Position numbers and translations under genes: made by a program. 6,009 bases of DNA from Prevotellaceae bacterium (GTDB taxonomy: Bacteria; Bacteroidota; Bacteroidia; Bacteroidales; Paludibacteraceae), in assembly GCA_031270425.1 (NCBI GenBank), contig JAISXQ010000156.1, positions 1 through 6,009 on the forward strand. The letters run 5' to 3'. Below, piece by piece: positions 1 to 6,009 of this stretch. Below the pieces are notes generated by a model that saw nothing but the letters and a program-made list of their open reading frames with translations, made no database searches and was not told the origin of the DNA. Numbering within the stretch: position 1 is the first letter of the stretch; each line of letters opens with the position of its first letter.

Positions 1-1238
1 TACTGATGCCGTGGTTTGCCGATTTTTATTCGCCTTTTATTCCGGCTGCTTTCGAGTTGCTGGGATACGACGCTGAAAACCTGCCGCCAAGCGATGAAAA
101 AACGGTGGAATACGGTTTAAAATATTCCAACAATGAAATTTGCTATCCCGCTACTTTGGTGGTGGGCGACTTTATAAAAGCCTTGCACAGCGGAAAATAC
201 AGGCGCGAAGAAATCGCGTTGGGCATTACGCAGACAGGCGGGCAATGCCGCGCTACCAATTACATCACGCTGATGAAAAAAGCGATGATAGCCGCCGGAT
301 TTGAAGATATTCCCGTAATTGCCGTTTCTACCGGCGCGGGAAGCATTAACGAGCAGCCCGGATTTACCATTGATTGGAAAAAAGTAATTGTACCTGTTAT
401 CACTTGTTTGGCATACGCCGACTGTCTTTCGCAGATGTATTACGCCACCGCGCCGCGCGAACGCGAAAAAGGCATTGCCGGAAAGTTGAAGCAAAAATAC
501 ATTGATTTTGGGGTTGAAGCGATACGCAAAGGCAATTCAAACATTCTTTATGGATTAGCGCAAAAGGCGGCTGTCGAATTTAACGGCATGAATACCCATG
601 CCGGTATACCGCGTATCGGCATTGTGGGCGAAATTTATGTGAAATACAATAATTTCGGACACAAGAACGTGGTAAATTGGCTGATTGAACAGGGTGTGGA
701 GCCGGTAACGCCGCCGCTCACAGCATTTCTTACGGATGGTTTCGTCAATGCCGCCGCCCGTGTGGAAGGCAATCTGGCGGAAAGGAAGCGGTTGAAAAAA
801 GCGGTATTTTTTGCCGCGGACAAATATGTAACGCACGTCAACAAAAAGATGCGGGAATATTGCATCGCTTTCCCTTATATCCAATCGCTCGGAACGCCGG
901 AAGACGATGCGCGGAAGGCTTCCCTCATTATCAATACCAACGCGCAGTTCGGCGAAGGATGGCGCATTCCCGCCGAATTTGCCCACTTTGCCGAATCGGG
1001 CGTTAATAATGTGGTCAGCCTGCAACCTTTCGGCTGCATTGCCAATCATATCGTATCAAAAGGTATCGAAAAACGCACACGCGAACTTTATCCGTCGCTC
1101 AACCTGCTTTTTCTCGATTTCGACAGCGGCATGGCGGAAACCAACATCTTTAACCGCCTGCATTTTATGGTTAAGAACGCGCGGGAAGAAATGAAAAAAC
1201 ATGCCTGTATAACGTTAGCGGATGTTTCTAATTATTAG
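1..1238 (+). CDS. C-terminal part of a large 2-hydroxyacyl-CoA dehydratase activase-related protein (HgdC/DUF2229-type), 5' partial
   Basis: The reading frame is open to the left edge (a Leu codon precedes the Met at base 6), so this is probably the C-terminal part of a longer protein and that Met is probably internal. About 410 residues are visible. They resemble the C-terminal region of the large Bacteroidales proteins (about 1,400 residues) that join BadF/BcrA-type actin-like ATPase activator domains to a dehydratase-like region. Numbering from the Met at base 6, conserved-looking cysteines are C46 (NNEICYP), C81 (TGGQCRATNY) and C344 (LQPFGC); near the end, LDFDSG is followed by NRLHFMV. 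In the related dehydratase subunits three cysteines hold a 4Fe-4S cluster, so C46, C81 and C344 may do so here; this is inference. Family members couple ATP hydrolysis to electron transfer, but the substrate of this fused form is not known to me. No signal peptide or membrane segment is visible. The stop overlaps the convergent lplA stop by 4 bases. Confidence 0.85.
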   Translation, partial: LMPWFADFYSPFIPAAFELLGYDAENLPPSDEKTVEYGLKYSNNEICYPATLVVGDFIKALHSGKYRREEIALGITQTGGQCRATNYITLMKKAMIAAGFEDIPVIAVSTGAGSINEQPGFTIDWKKVIVPVITCLAYADCLSQMYYATAPREREKGIAGKLKQKYIDFGVEAIRKGNSNILYGLAQKAAVEFNGMNTHAGIPRIGIVGEIYVKYNNFGHKNVVNWLIEQGVEPVTPPLTAFLTDGFVNAAARVEGNLAERKRLKKAVFFAADKYVTHVNKKMREYCIAFPYIQSLGTPEDDARKASLIINTNAQFGEGWRIPAEFAHFAESGVNNVVSLQPFGCIANHIVSKGIEKRTRELYPSLNLLFLDFDSGMAETNIFNRLHFMVKNAREEMKKHACITLADVSNY

Positions 1239-1969
1239 GAATTGTAGATAAAGTCCTTGCAGGCATATTTCTCCAAGCGCAGTTCTAATATGCGGATAAC
1301 ATCGTCGGGGCTGAATGTATAAGGGCGGCTGTCGTTCCGGTTTTTCGTAAAAAAATCCCTTGCCGCGTTTTTAAAGTCTGTCATACCGAAATTCTTTCCG
1401 GTGTAATTGCGGATATTCGTTACCGGACTTTTTACGGATTGCACATAAACGGCTTTTTGGGACGGTGAAGAAAGAGACCGTTGTCCGGCAGGGCTTTCTA
1501 AAACCTCTGCGAGAGTTTCCAAATCGGAATCGAACAGCAGGGTAGCGTGGTACAGCGCCCTGTTTTTGTGGACTGACTGCGCGCTGCCCGATATTTTTAA
1601 GCCGTCAATCAGTAAAGCCCGCCGCTCGTTGTACTGCGCCGGAATGCCCAAAACGGCAAGGAAGGACACGATTTGTCCGGCAAAGGTATTAAAATCAACG
1701 TTATCGTTGTTTTCGATAAAAGTCAGGTTCAAATTCCCCAAATCGTGATATACGGCTCCTCCGCCCGAAAAACGCCGCGCCACCGGAATGTTTTTTTCAG
1801 TAACAACATCCATATTCACCTCAGCCCAAACGTTCTGATGTTTCCCGACGATGACCGAAGCTTCGTTTTGCCAAAGCATAAAAATATCGTCCGTAAAGTT
1901 TTTGAACAGATATTCCTCGGCAGCCAAATTGAAGTAAGGATCGGTGGATATGTTGTCGATAAAGAGCAT
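1235..1969 (-). CDS. lplA: Lipoate-protein ligase A, short form lacking the C-terminal accessory domain
   Basis: This cytoplasmic enzyme uses ATP to activate free lipoate and transfers it to a lysine on the lipoyl domains of 2-oxo acid dehydrogenases or on GcvH. The 244-residue product begins with the family-typical STDPYFNLAAEEYL and has the lipoyl-AMP binding segment RRFSGGGAVYHD at 65-76. GLKISGSAQ follows, in which K125 matches the catalytic lysine (K133 in E. coli), then HATLLFDSD and VQSVKSPVTNIRN. The E. coli enzyme has about 338 residues, and a small accessory domain follows this catalytic domain. Here the protein stops at about the domain boundary (LRLEKYACKDFIYNS), so that domain is missing. 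The ATG is well placed: the N terminus aligns with the family, and GGAGGGG lies 8 bases upstream. It lies downstream of lpdA, an E3 component of lipoate-dependent complexes, 142 bases away. It may be a ligase with a separate partner protein, a lipoyl or octanoyl transferase, or a damaged gene. Confidence 0.9.
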   Translation of the reverse strand: MLFIDNISTDPYFNLAAEEYLFKNFTDDIFMLWQNEASVIVGKHQNVWAEVNMDVVTEKNIPVARRFSGGGAVYHDLGNLNLTFIENNDNVDFNTFAGQIVSFLAVLGIPAQYNERRALLIDGLKISGSAQSVHKNRALYHATLLFDSDLETLAEVLESPAGQRSLSSPSQKAVYVQSVKSPVTNIRNYTGKNFGMTDFKNAARDFFTKNRNDSRPYTFSPDDVIRILELRLEKYACKDFIYNS

Positions 1970-1975
1970 AAGATT

Positions 1976-2006
1976 AGCCCCTCCAAACTTCCCCGAAGGG
2001 GAGGCT
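1976..2006 (-). repeat. Imperfect palindromic intergenic repeat overlapping the lplA leader
   Basis: On the minus strand, AGCCTCCCC and GGAGGGGCT form the outer arms: seven Watson-Crick pairs, one G-T and one mismatch. A competing inner hairpin, TCCCC-TTC-GGGGA (1990-2002), is perfect. The element resembles G/C-block intergenic repeats that I recall from Bacteroidota genomes. It also matches 13 of 18 positions of a segment of the neighbouring element at 2054-2072, which suggests diverged copies of one family. It holds the only Shine-Dalgarno-like sequence of lplA. Confidence 0.55.
1978..1984 (-). promoter_or_regulatory. Shine-Dalgarno-like site before lplA
   Basis: On the minus strand GGAGGGG sits 8 bases before the lplA ATG, an ideal distance for a ribosome binding site. 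Strong sites of this kind are uncommon in Bacteroidota, and neither lpdA nor thyA in this window has one. It is also part of the repeat at 1976-2006, so the match to the 16S rRNA tail may be incidental. Confidence 0.4.
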
Positions 2007-2059
2007 TACAAACTATCTAAGTTTTTTAATTGTAAATTATTCTAATACCCTGCTTCCCC

Positions 2060-2113
2060 AAAAGTCCCCCAAGAGCTTGTCCCGCCTCAGCGGGAGGAAT
2101 TTTGGGGGCTTTT
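2060..2113 (-). terminator. Nested hairpin at the lpdA stop, probable terminator and intergenic repeat
   Basis: On the minus strand the outer arms are AAAAGCCCCCAA (2113-2102) and TTGGGGGACTTTT (2072-2060), pairing with one bulged base and ending in a T run. Inside is a perfect 6-bp stem, TCCCGC-TGAG-GCGGGA (2095-2080). The structure begins inside the lpdA stop codon. The A and T runs flank both sides, so it could stop transcripts in either direction. The sequence continues to about 2052 in the same G/C-block style, so it may be a dispersed repeat that also works as a terminator. Termination is inferred from the structure only. The rest of the gap (2007-2051) is AT-rich, with no convincing promoter. 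Confidence 0.55.
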
Positions 2114-3461
2114 AAGCATGCAATGTTTCGTGGATGATTTCGGCTACGGTCGGATGCGGGAAAACGATGCGTTTAAATTCTTCCACCGTATAACCTTTTT
2201 CGATAGCGATACCCGCCACCACAATCAGTTCCGAAGCGGGATTGCCCAGCATGTGGCAGCCGGTAATTTCTTCGCGCCCGTTAATTATCAGTTTACACAA
2301 TCCGTTGCCCGTTTCGTTTTCGGCGACAAAACGCCCCGAATAAGCCATCGGCAATTTCAATACGCGGTAATTTTCGCCTTTGGCGTTCAACTCTTCTTCC
2401 GTTTTTCCTACGCCGGCTATTTCGGGATTGGTATATACCACGCCGGGTATCGCGTCATAAGACATGCTGTCATCAACGCCCAAAATATGGTTAATGGCAA
2501 CGTCGCCTTCGCGGATAGCGGTGTGCGCCAACAGCGAATAGCCTGTAATATCGCCGGCGGCATACACGCGCGGATGCGTCGTTTGCATATATTCATTCAC
2601 TTTCACGCCGTTTTTCAGCGTTTCCACCGCAAGTTTATCCAGACCGAAGTTAGCCGTTACAGCTTTGCGCCCGACGCTGACAAGTATTTTTTCGCTTTCG
2701 ATGCTTGATACATTACCGTCTTTTTCAATAATAACCTCGCCGGCGTTTACTTCCGTTACTTTCGTGCCGAGGTGGAAAACAATGCCTTTTTTCGCGTAAG
2801 CGCTTCGCAGCATGGCGGAAGTTTCCTTGTCCATCGCTCCCAGTATTTCGGGCATCATTTCCACAACCGTAACTTTTACGCCCAGGCTGTTGAAAAAGGA
2901 AGCGAACTCCATGCCGATAACGCCGCCGCCGATGATGGTCAGCGTGCGCGGCAGTTCCTTGCATTCCAGGGCTTCTTTCGACGTCCAGTAATCCGTTTCC
3001 GATAGTCCTTTGATGGGTGGAATAAGCGTTTCGGAACCGGTGCAAATCAACAGGTAATCAGTATGGTAAGTCTCGCCGTTGCAGGCAACAAGGATTTTTT
3101 CGTCTTTTTCTCCCGAAATAACGGCGCTTCCTTCCACAACGGTAACGCCCGCCGCATTCAACTTTATTTTAACGCCGCTTGTCAGTTTCTTTACGGTTTT
3201 GTTTTTACGGCTGATGATTTTTCCCAAATCAAAAAGAGGTTCTTCATTGATGTTTACGCCGTATTTGGACGCGCTTTTCGCGTTGTCCAGTATTTTTGCC
3301 GAATACAACAGGGTTTTAGTCGGGATACAGCCTTCGTTCAGGCAAACGCCGCCGATGGCGTTTTTTTCAAATAAAACGGTTTTCAGTCCGTTTGCCGCAG
3401 CTCTTGCCGCCGATGTGTAACCGGCAGGACCGCCGCCGATAATTGCCAAGTCAAATTCCAT
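2112..3461 (-). CDS. lpdA: Dihydrolipoyl dehydrogenase (E3)
   Basis: This FAD-dependent cytoplasmic enzyme reoxidises dihydrolipoyl groups with NAD+ as the E3 subunit of pyruvate, 2-oxoglutarate and branched-chain 2-oxo acid dehydrogenases and of glycine cleavage. The 449-residue product has every expected part. The FAD fold is GGGPAGYTSA at 9-18, and the redox disulfide is C40 and C45 in GGVCLNEGCIPTK. The NAD fold is GGGVIGMEF at 177-185, and the second FAD contact is YAAGDITG at 299-306. The C-terminal dimerisation domain ends with HPTVAE, carrying the catalytic pair H436 and E441. The length fits the family (450-475). There is no lipoyl domain at the N terminus, unlike some E3 forms. The ATG gives the normal N terminus, MEFDLAIIGGG; no Shine-Dalgarno sequence precedes it. 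The 2-oxo acid dehydrogenase subunits are not next to it, so its partner complex cannot be told from this window. It lies between thyA and lplA in the same direction. Confidence 0.97.
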   Translation of the reverse strand: MEFDLAIIGGGPAGYTSAARAAANGLKTVLFEKNAIGGVCLNEGCIPTKTLLYSAKILDNAKSASKYGVNINEEPLFDLGKIISRKNKTVKKLTSGVKIKLNAAGVTVVEGSAVISGEKDEKILVACNGETYHTDYLLICTGSETLIPPIKGLSETDYWTSKEALECKELPRTLTIIGGGVIGMEFASFFNSLGVKVTVVEMMPEILGAMDKETSAMLRSAYAKKGIVFHLGTKVTEVNAGEVIIEKDGNVSSIESEKILVSVGRKAVTANFGLDKLAVETLKNGVKVNEYMQTTHPRVYAAGDITGYSLLAHTAIREGDVAINHILGVDDSMSYDAIPGVVYTNPEIAGVGKTEEELNAKGENYRVLKLPMAYSGRFVAENETGNGLCKLIINGREEITGCHMLGNPASELIVVAGIAIEKGYTVEEFKRIVFPHPTVAEIIHETLHA

Positions 3462-3480
3462 GTATAGTTTATAGTTTAGG

Positions 3481-3536
3481 GTTCAGAGTTTGTAATTTGG
3501 CATTTGGATTGTCTCTATAAATTCCAAACTCTGAAC
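3481..3536. repeat. Long inverted repeat between thyA and lpdA
   Basis: Arms of 18 bases (3481-3498 and 3519-3536) match at 17 positions when one is reverse-complemented, starting with a perfect 12-bp outer stem (GTTCAGAGTTTG). The loop is 20 bases. Beside it, ATAGTTT occurs twice in tandem (3464-3477), and ATTTGG occurs twice around the left arm and loop. The minus-strand 3' side has no T run, so it does not look like a standard terminator for thyA. It fills most of the 79-base gap. It could be an mRNA processing or stability hairpin, or a remnant of a small palindromic element. Confidence 0.7.
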
Positions 3537-3540
3537 TATT

Positions 3541-4335
3541 TTACACCGCCACCTCGCCTTTTATATGTGGATGCGGATCGTAATTGGTTAATTTGAAATC
3601 GGAATAGTCAAAAGAAAAAATATCTTTCACATCCGAATTAATTTTCATTTGCGGTAACGGACGGGGTTCGCGCGTAAGCTGCAATTTTACCTGCTCCAAA
3701 TGGTTGGTATAAATATGCGCATCGCCCAAGGTATGCACAAAATCGCCTGCTTTCAGTCCGGTTACTTGCGCCGTCATCTGCAACAGCAAAGCGTAAGAAG
3801 CGATATTGAAGGGAAGACCCAAGAAAATATCCGCGCTGCGCTGATAGAGCTGTAAACTCAAACGTCCGTCTGCCACGTAAAATTGGAAAAAAGCGTGGCA
3901 GGGCGGCAGATTCATGTTCGGAATATCGGCTACGTTCCACGCGCTGACAATGATGCGCCGCGAATCGGGATTGTTTTTTATCGTGTTTACCGCATCGGTT
4001 ATCTGGTCGATGCGTCCTCCGTTATAATCGGGCCACGACCGCCACTGATAACCGTAGATATGTCCTAAATCGCCGTCTTCGCCCGCCCATTCGTTCCAGA
4101 TGCGTACGCCGTTGTCCTGCAAATATTTTACGTTTGTATCGCCTTTCAGAAACCAAAGCAGTTCGTAGATAATGGATTTCAAATGCAGTTTTTTCGTTGT
4201 CAGGCAAGGAAAACCTTCTTCCATATCAAAGCGCATTTGATGTCCGAATACCGACAAGGTTCCTGTTCCGGTGCGGTCTTCTTTATGCGCGCCTTCGTTC
4301 AATACGCGGCTCAGTAAGTTTAGATATTGTTGCAT
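3541..4335 (-). CDS. thyA: Thymidylate synthase (ThyA)
   Basis: This cytoplasmic enzyme methylates dUMP to dTMP, using 5,10-methylenetetrahydrofolate as both carbon donor and reductant and releasing dihydrofolate. From the ATG at 4335 the product is 264 residues, the length of E. coli ThyA, and appears to align without gaps. Catalytic C146 is in [12 protein letters not shown]. The phosphate-binding arginines are R21 (DRTGTGT), R126-R127 (DSRR) and R166 ([11 protein letters not shown]). D169, N177 (LPFNIASY), H207 and Y209 (DAHIYTNH) are also present. An upstream in-frame TTG at 4341 would add two residues, but the ATG gives the family N terminus MQQYLNLL, so I chose it. No Shine-Dalgarno sequence is visible; the leader is the AT-rich repeat at 4340-4376. 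Dihydrofolate reductase (folA), the frequent partner, is not adjacent; lpdA follows after 79 bases. The enzyme appears intact. Confidence 0.98.
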   Translation of the reverse strand: MQQYLNLLSRVLNEGAHKEDRTGTGTLSVFGHQMRFDMEEGFPCLTTKKLHLKSIIYELLWFLKGDTNVKYLQDNGVRIWNEWAGEDGDLGHIYGYQWRSWPDYNGGRIDQITDAVNTIKNNPDSRRIIVSAWNVADIPNMNLPPCHAFFQFYVADGRLSLQLYQRSADIFLGLPFNIASYALLLQMTAQVTGLKAGDFVHTLGDAHIYTNHLEQVKLQLTREPRPLPQMKINSDVKDIFSFDYSDFKLTNYDPHPHIKGEVAV

Positions 4336-4339
4336 ATTC

Positions 4340-4363
4340 AATTAGCTAATTAGCTAATTAGCA
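4340..4363. repeat. Three tandem 8-bp AATTAGCT units before thyA
   Basis: AATTAGCT occurs at 4340-4347 and 4348-4355, followed by AATTAGCA at 4356-4363. The unit contains the self-complementary core TTAGCTAA. The array lies immediately upstream of the thyA ATG on the minus strand and runs into the palindrome at 4355-4376. Copy number may vary by slippage; this is inference. Confidence 0.75.
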
Positions 4364-4376
4364 AATTTGCTAATTA
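4355..4376. repeat. Perfect 22-bp palindrome at the stop of the PorE-like gene
   Basis: The 22 bases are identical to their own reverse complement, centred between 4365 and 4366 (core TTAGCAAATTTGCTAA). The palindrome includes the stop codon of the upstream minus-strand gene, and the thyA start is 19 bases further on. With no loop it would form a weak AT-rich hairpin in RNA, or could be a symmetric protein-binding site in DNA. There is no T run typical of a terminator. Confidence 0.7.
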
Positions 4377-6009
4377 ATACAAGTTATATGTCGTTTTCAA
4401 TACGCGGAACTCCGTCCGGCGGTTGATTTGATTTGCCTGTTCCTGTTGTTCGGTTGTCAAAGTTAAGACAAAACTTTCATTCAATTCGTCGTTTTCCTTT
4501 AAAAAGGGATATTTTTTTGCCGTAGCTGCGTCAACAACGAAAGGTTTTTCTTCGCCGTATCCGACAGCCGTAAGTCGCTCGGCGTCGATACCGGCTTTTA
4601 TCAGATAATCGACTACCGACTGCGCCCGTTTTGCCGAAAGTTCGATATTGGCGGCGTTATTGCCCACGTAGTCGGTATGCGCGCTTAATTCAATCGTGAT
4701 GTTCGGATTGTCGTTCAACAGTTTAACCAAACTTTGCAAGCCTTCTTCCGAGTTGGGCGTCAAGTCCCATTTCCCAAATTCGTAGAAGATGTTGTCCATC
4801 TGTACCGGTTTCGAAATGGAAGTCAACGAAAAATCAGCCGAATAGATTTTACTGCCGCTCAATTCGCGGGTGGACAGCTCGTCTTTCCGGTTCAAATAGC
4901 CCCGCGCCGAAGCCATCATCACATAGTCCGCATCTTTATCTAAACGAAAACGGTAGCTTCCGTCCTTACGGGTCTGCGTACGGGCATTCGTGCCGTTATT
5001 TCCTACCATCCGCACCGTAGCGTCGGCAATTATTTCACCCGAAATGTCCGTAACCTTTCCTTCGACGGCATAAGCCAGTTCGGGCAATTCGAAACTCCAC
5101 ACCGCATCGTAGGCTTGCGCGGCGTAACGCGAATCGGGACGGTTCGTAGAAAAAAAGCCCCGGTCGGAAGTTCCGGCGAACGTAATGCCAAAATCGTCGC
5201 CTTGCGAATTAAGCGGAGTTCCCATATTCCCGACCTTCCACCTCTTGCCTTCATCGTAAGGCGTTGCGACAAAAATATCAAGCCCGCCGTATCCGGGATG
5301 TCCGTTTGAGGCGAAATAAAGCGTTCCATCAGCACGCATGCCCGGGAACATTTCGTCGTTGGACGTATTAATATCCGCTCCCAGATTTTCGATGTAGCTA
5401 CATTCCGTTCCGCTTACTTTGGCGCGCCAAATATCCTTGCCGCCAAAACCGCCCAGACTGTCGGGCGCGTCGGAAACGAAATAAAGCATTTCGCCGTCGG
5501 GCGCGATAGCCGGATGCGCCACGGAAATGGTCGTATCGGAAAATATTTTCAACAGTTGAGGCTCGCTCCACGTACCTCCGGCACGCTGCGAAACGAGAAT
5601 GGAAGTTCCCGCGTCGGTATTGGCGTTTTGCACGGCGCGGGTAAAATACATCGTCCGTCCGTCGGCGGTAAAAGAGCAAACGCCGTCGTCGTGCTGCGAG
5701 TTGATTTCGCCTTCGAGCAATTCCGGTTTCTCCCATTTACCCGAAGCGTTTTTCCGCGACATGTACATTTTGCTTAAAGGCATACCGGTAACGGCTTGCC
5801 CTTTTTTCGTTTTTTTATTGCTGGTGGAACGCATGGAAGTAAAAACCACCGCGTCGCCCGACGACGACATAAAAGCCGGACTGTAAGAAGAAGTCCGCCG
5901 GGCATTAAAATCCTCAACCTTAGCTATTTTATAGCGTGTCGGCTCTTTCCTCCATTCGCCGACTGAGCGCGCCGATAACAAGCCGTTTTTTCCGACCACA
6001 CTCGCGCTG
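4374..6009 (-). CDS. OmpA-family envelope protein with PD40 propeller and carboxypeptidase-regulatory domain, PorE-like, 5' partial
   Basis: The frame is open to the right edge, so the N terminus is missing; the GTG at 5999 is probably internal. Numbered from that GTG (541 residues), five PD40/WD40-like strands can be read near 38-58, 105-121, 161-177 (PAIAPDGEMLYFVSD), 216-231 (DGTLYFASN) and 268-286, consistent with a five-bladed propeller. A carboxypeptidase-regulatory-like beta-sandwich follows at about 309-378 (VEGKVTDISGE, DGSYRF). An OmpA peptidoglycan-binding domain spans about 402-535, with D443 in HTDYVG, R458 in LSAKRA and the closing NRRTEF. This order matches PorE (PG1058) of Porphyromonas gingivalis, an outer-membrane lipoprotein of the type IX secretion system. 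PorE has TPR repeats before the propeller and about 670 residues, so the missing part here would be the lipoprotein signal and TPRs. Related OmpA proteins with other roles share this order, so assignment to secretion is inference. thyA follows 38 bases downstream. Confidence 0.88.
   Translation of the reverse strand, partial: SASVVGKNGLLSARSVGEWRKEPTRYKIAKVEDFNARRTSSYSPAFMSSSGDAVVFTSMRSTSNKKTKKGQAVTGMPLSKMYMSRKNASGKWEKPELLEGEINSQHDDGVCSFTADGRTMYFTRAVQNANTDAGTSILVSQRAGGTWSEPQLLKIFSDTTISVAHPAIAPDGEMLYFVSDAPDSLGGFGGKDIWRAKVSGTECSYIENLGADINTSNDEMFPGMRADGTLYFASNGHPGYGGLDIFVATPYDEGKRWKVGNMGTPLNSQGDDFGITFAGTSDRGFFSTNRPDSRYAAQAYDAVWSFELPELAYAVEGKVTDISGEIIADATVRMVGNNGTNARTQTRKDGSYRFRLDKDADYVMMASARGYLNRKDELSTRELSGSKIYSADFSLTSISKPVQMDNIFYEFGKWDLTPNSEEGLQSLVKLLNDNPNITIELSAHTDYVGNNAANIELSAKRAQSVVDYLIKAGIDAERLTAVGYGEEKPFVVDAATAKKYPFLKENDELNESFVLTLTTEQQEQANQINRRTEFRVLKTTYNLY

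Noticed and set aside
555..1049. Open frame of 164 codons on the minus strand opposite the activase-like gene
   Set aside because: It overlaps a conserved coding region and has no domain signature; it appears to be a frame shadow.
1201..1266. Inverted repeat ATGCCTG / CAGGCAT flanking the overlapping stops of the convergent genes
   Set aside because: Only 7 perfect pairs with a loop of about 50 bases inside coding sequence; likely chance, and no terminator-like T run.
2007..2051. Possible promoter for lplA (TTTACA and ATAGTTTG on the minus strand)
   Set aside because: The -7 element deviates from TAnnTTTG, and the spacing (14 bases) and -33 element do not fit the Bacteroidota consensus.
1990..2113. 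CRISPR-like or attachment-site reading of the G/C-block repeats
   Set aside because: Only two diverged copies with no regular spacers, and no cas or integrase gene nearby.
2118..2708. Open frame of 196 codons on the plus strand opposite lpdA
   Set aside because: It is the antisense of a well-supported lpdA, with Phe, Arg and His-rich composition and no recognisable motif.
4336..4341. Upstream TTG start for thyA adding two residues
   Set aside because: The ATG at 4335 gives 264 residues, with catalytic Cys at 146 and the family N terminus, exactly as in E. coli.
5398..5736. Arg-rich minus-strand frame inside the PorE-like gene
   Set aside because: It is an out-of-frame reading of a gene with clear PD40 motifs, and its composition is typical of a shadow.

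Overview
The window suggests a member of the Bacteroidota, most likely order Bacteroidales, with moderate G+C. Three things point there. The large 2-hydroxyacyl-CoA dehydratase activase-like protein at the left edge, the OmpA-family protein with PD40 repeats and a carboxypeptidase-regulatory domain at the right edge, and the lipoate ligase all have Bacteroidales-like sequences. Most start codons also lack a Shine-Dalgarno sequence, as is usual in that phylum. This is a judgement from recognised protein families, not from a database search.

Layout: one gene lies on the plus strand (1-1238, cut by the left edge) and four on the minus strand. In minus-strand transcription order these are a PorE-like OmpA-family protein (6009-4374, cut by the right edge), thyA (4335-3541), lpdA (3461-2112) and lplA (1969-1235). 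The plus-strand gene and lplA converge, and their ends overlap by 4 bases. All five are clear coding sequences and together they fill about 95% of the window. No RNA gene, CRISPR array, insertion sequence or phage gene was seen.

How they fit together: lpdA (E3 of the 2-oxo acid dehydrogenase and glycine cleavage complexes) and lplA (attachment of scavenged lipoate to those complexes) form a functional pair in lipoate metabolism. thyA (dTMP synthesis) and the PorE-like envelope protein have no obvious functional link to them or to each other, so the minus-strand series looks like ordinary co-orientation rather than a dedicated pathway.

The less ordinary content is small. The lipoate ligase ends at the boundary where its C-terminal accessory domain would begin, exactly where it meets the convergent gene. 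Each of the three gaps between minus-strand genes also carries a different palindromic or repeated element; one places a strong Shine-Dalgarno-like sequence inside a foldable repeat just before lplA. No convincing novel multi-gene system is visible.
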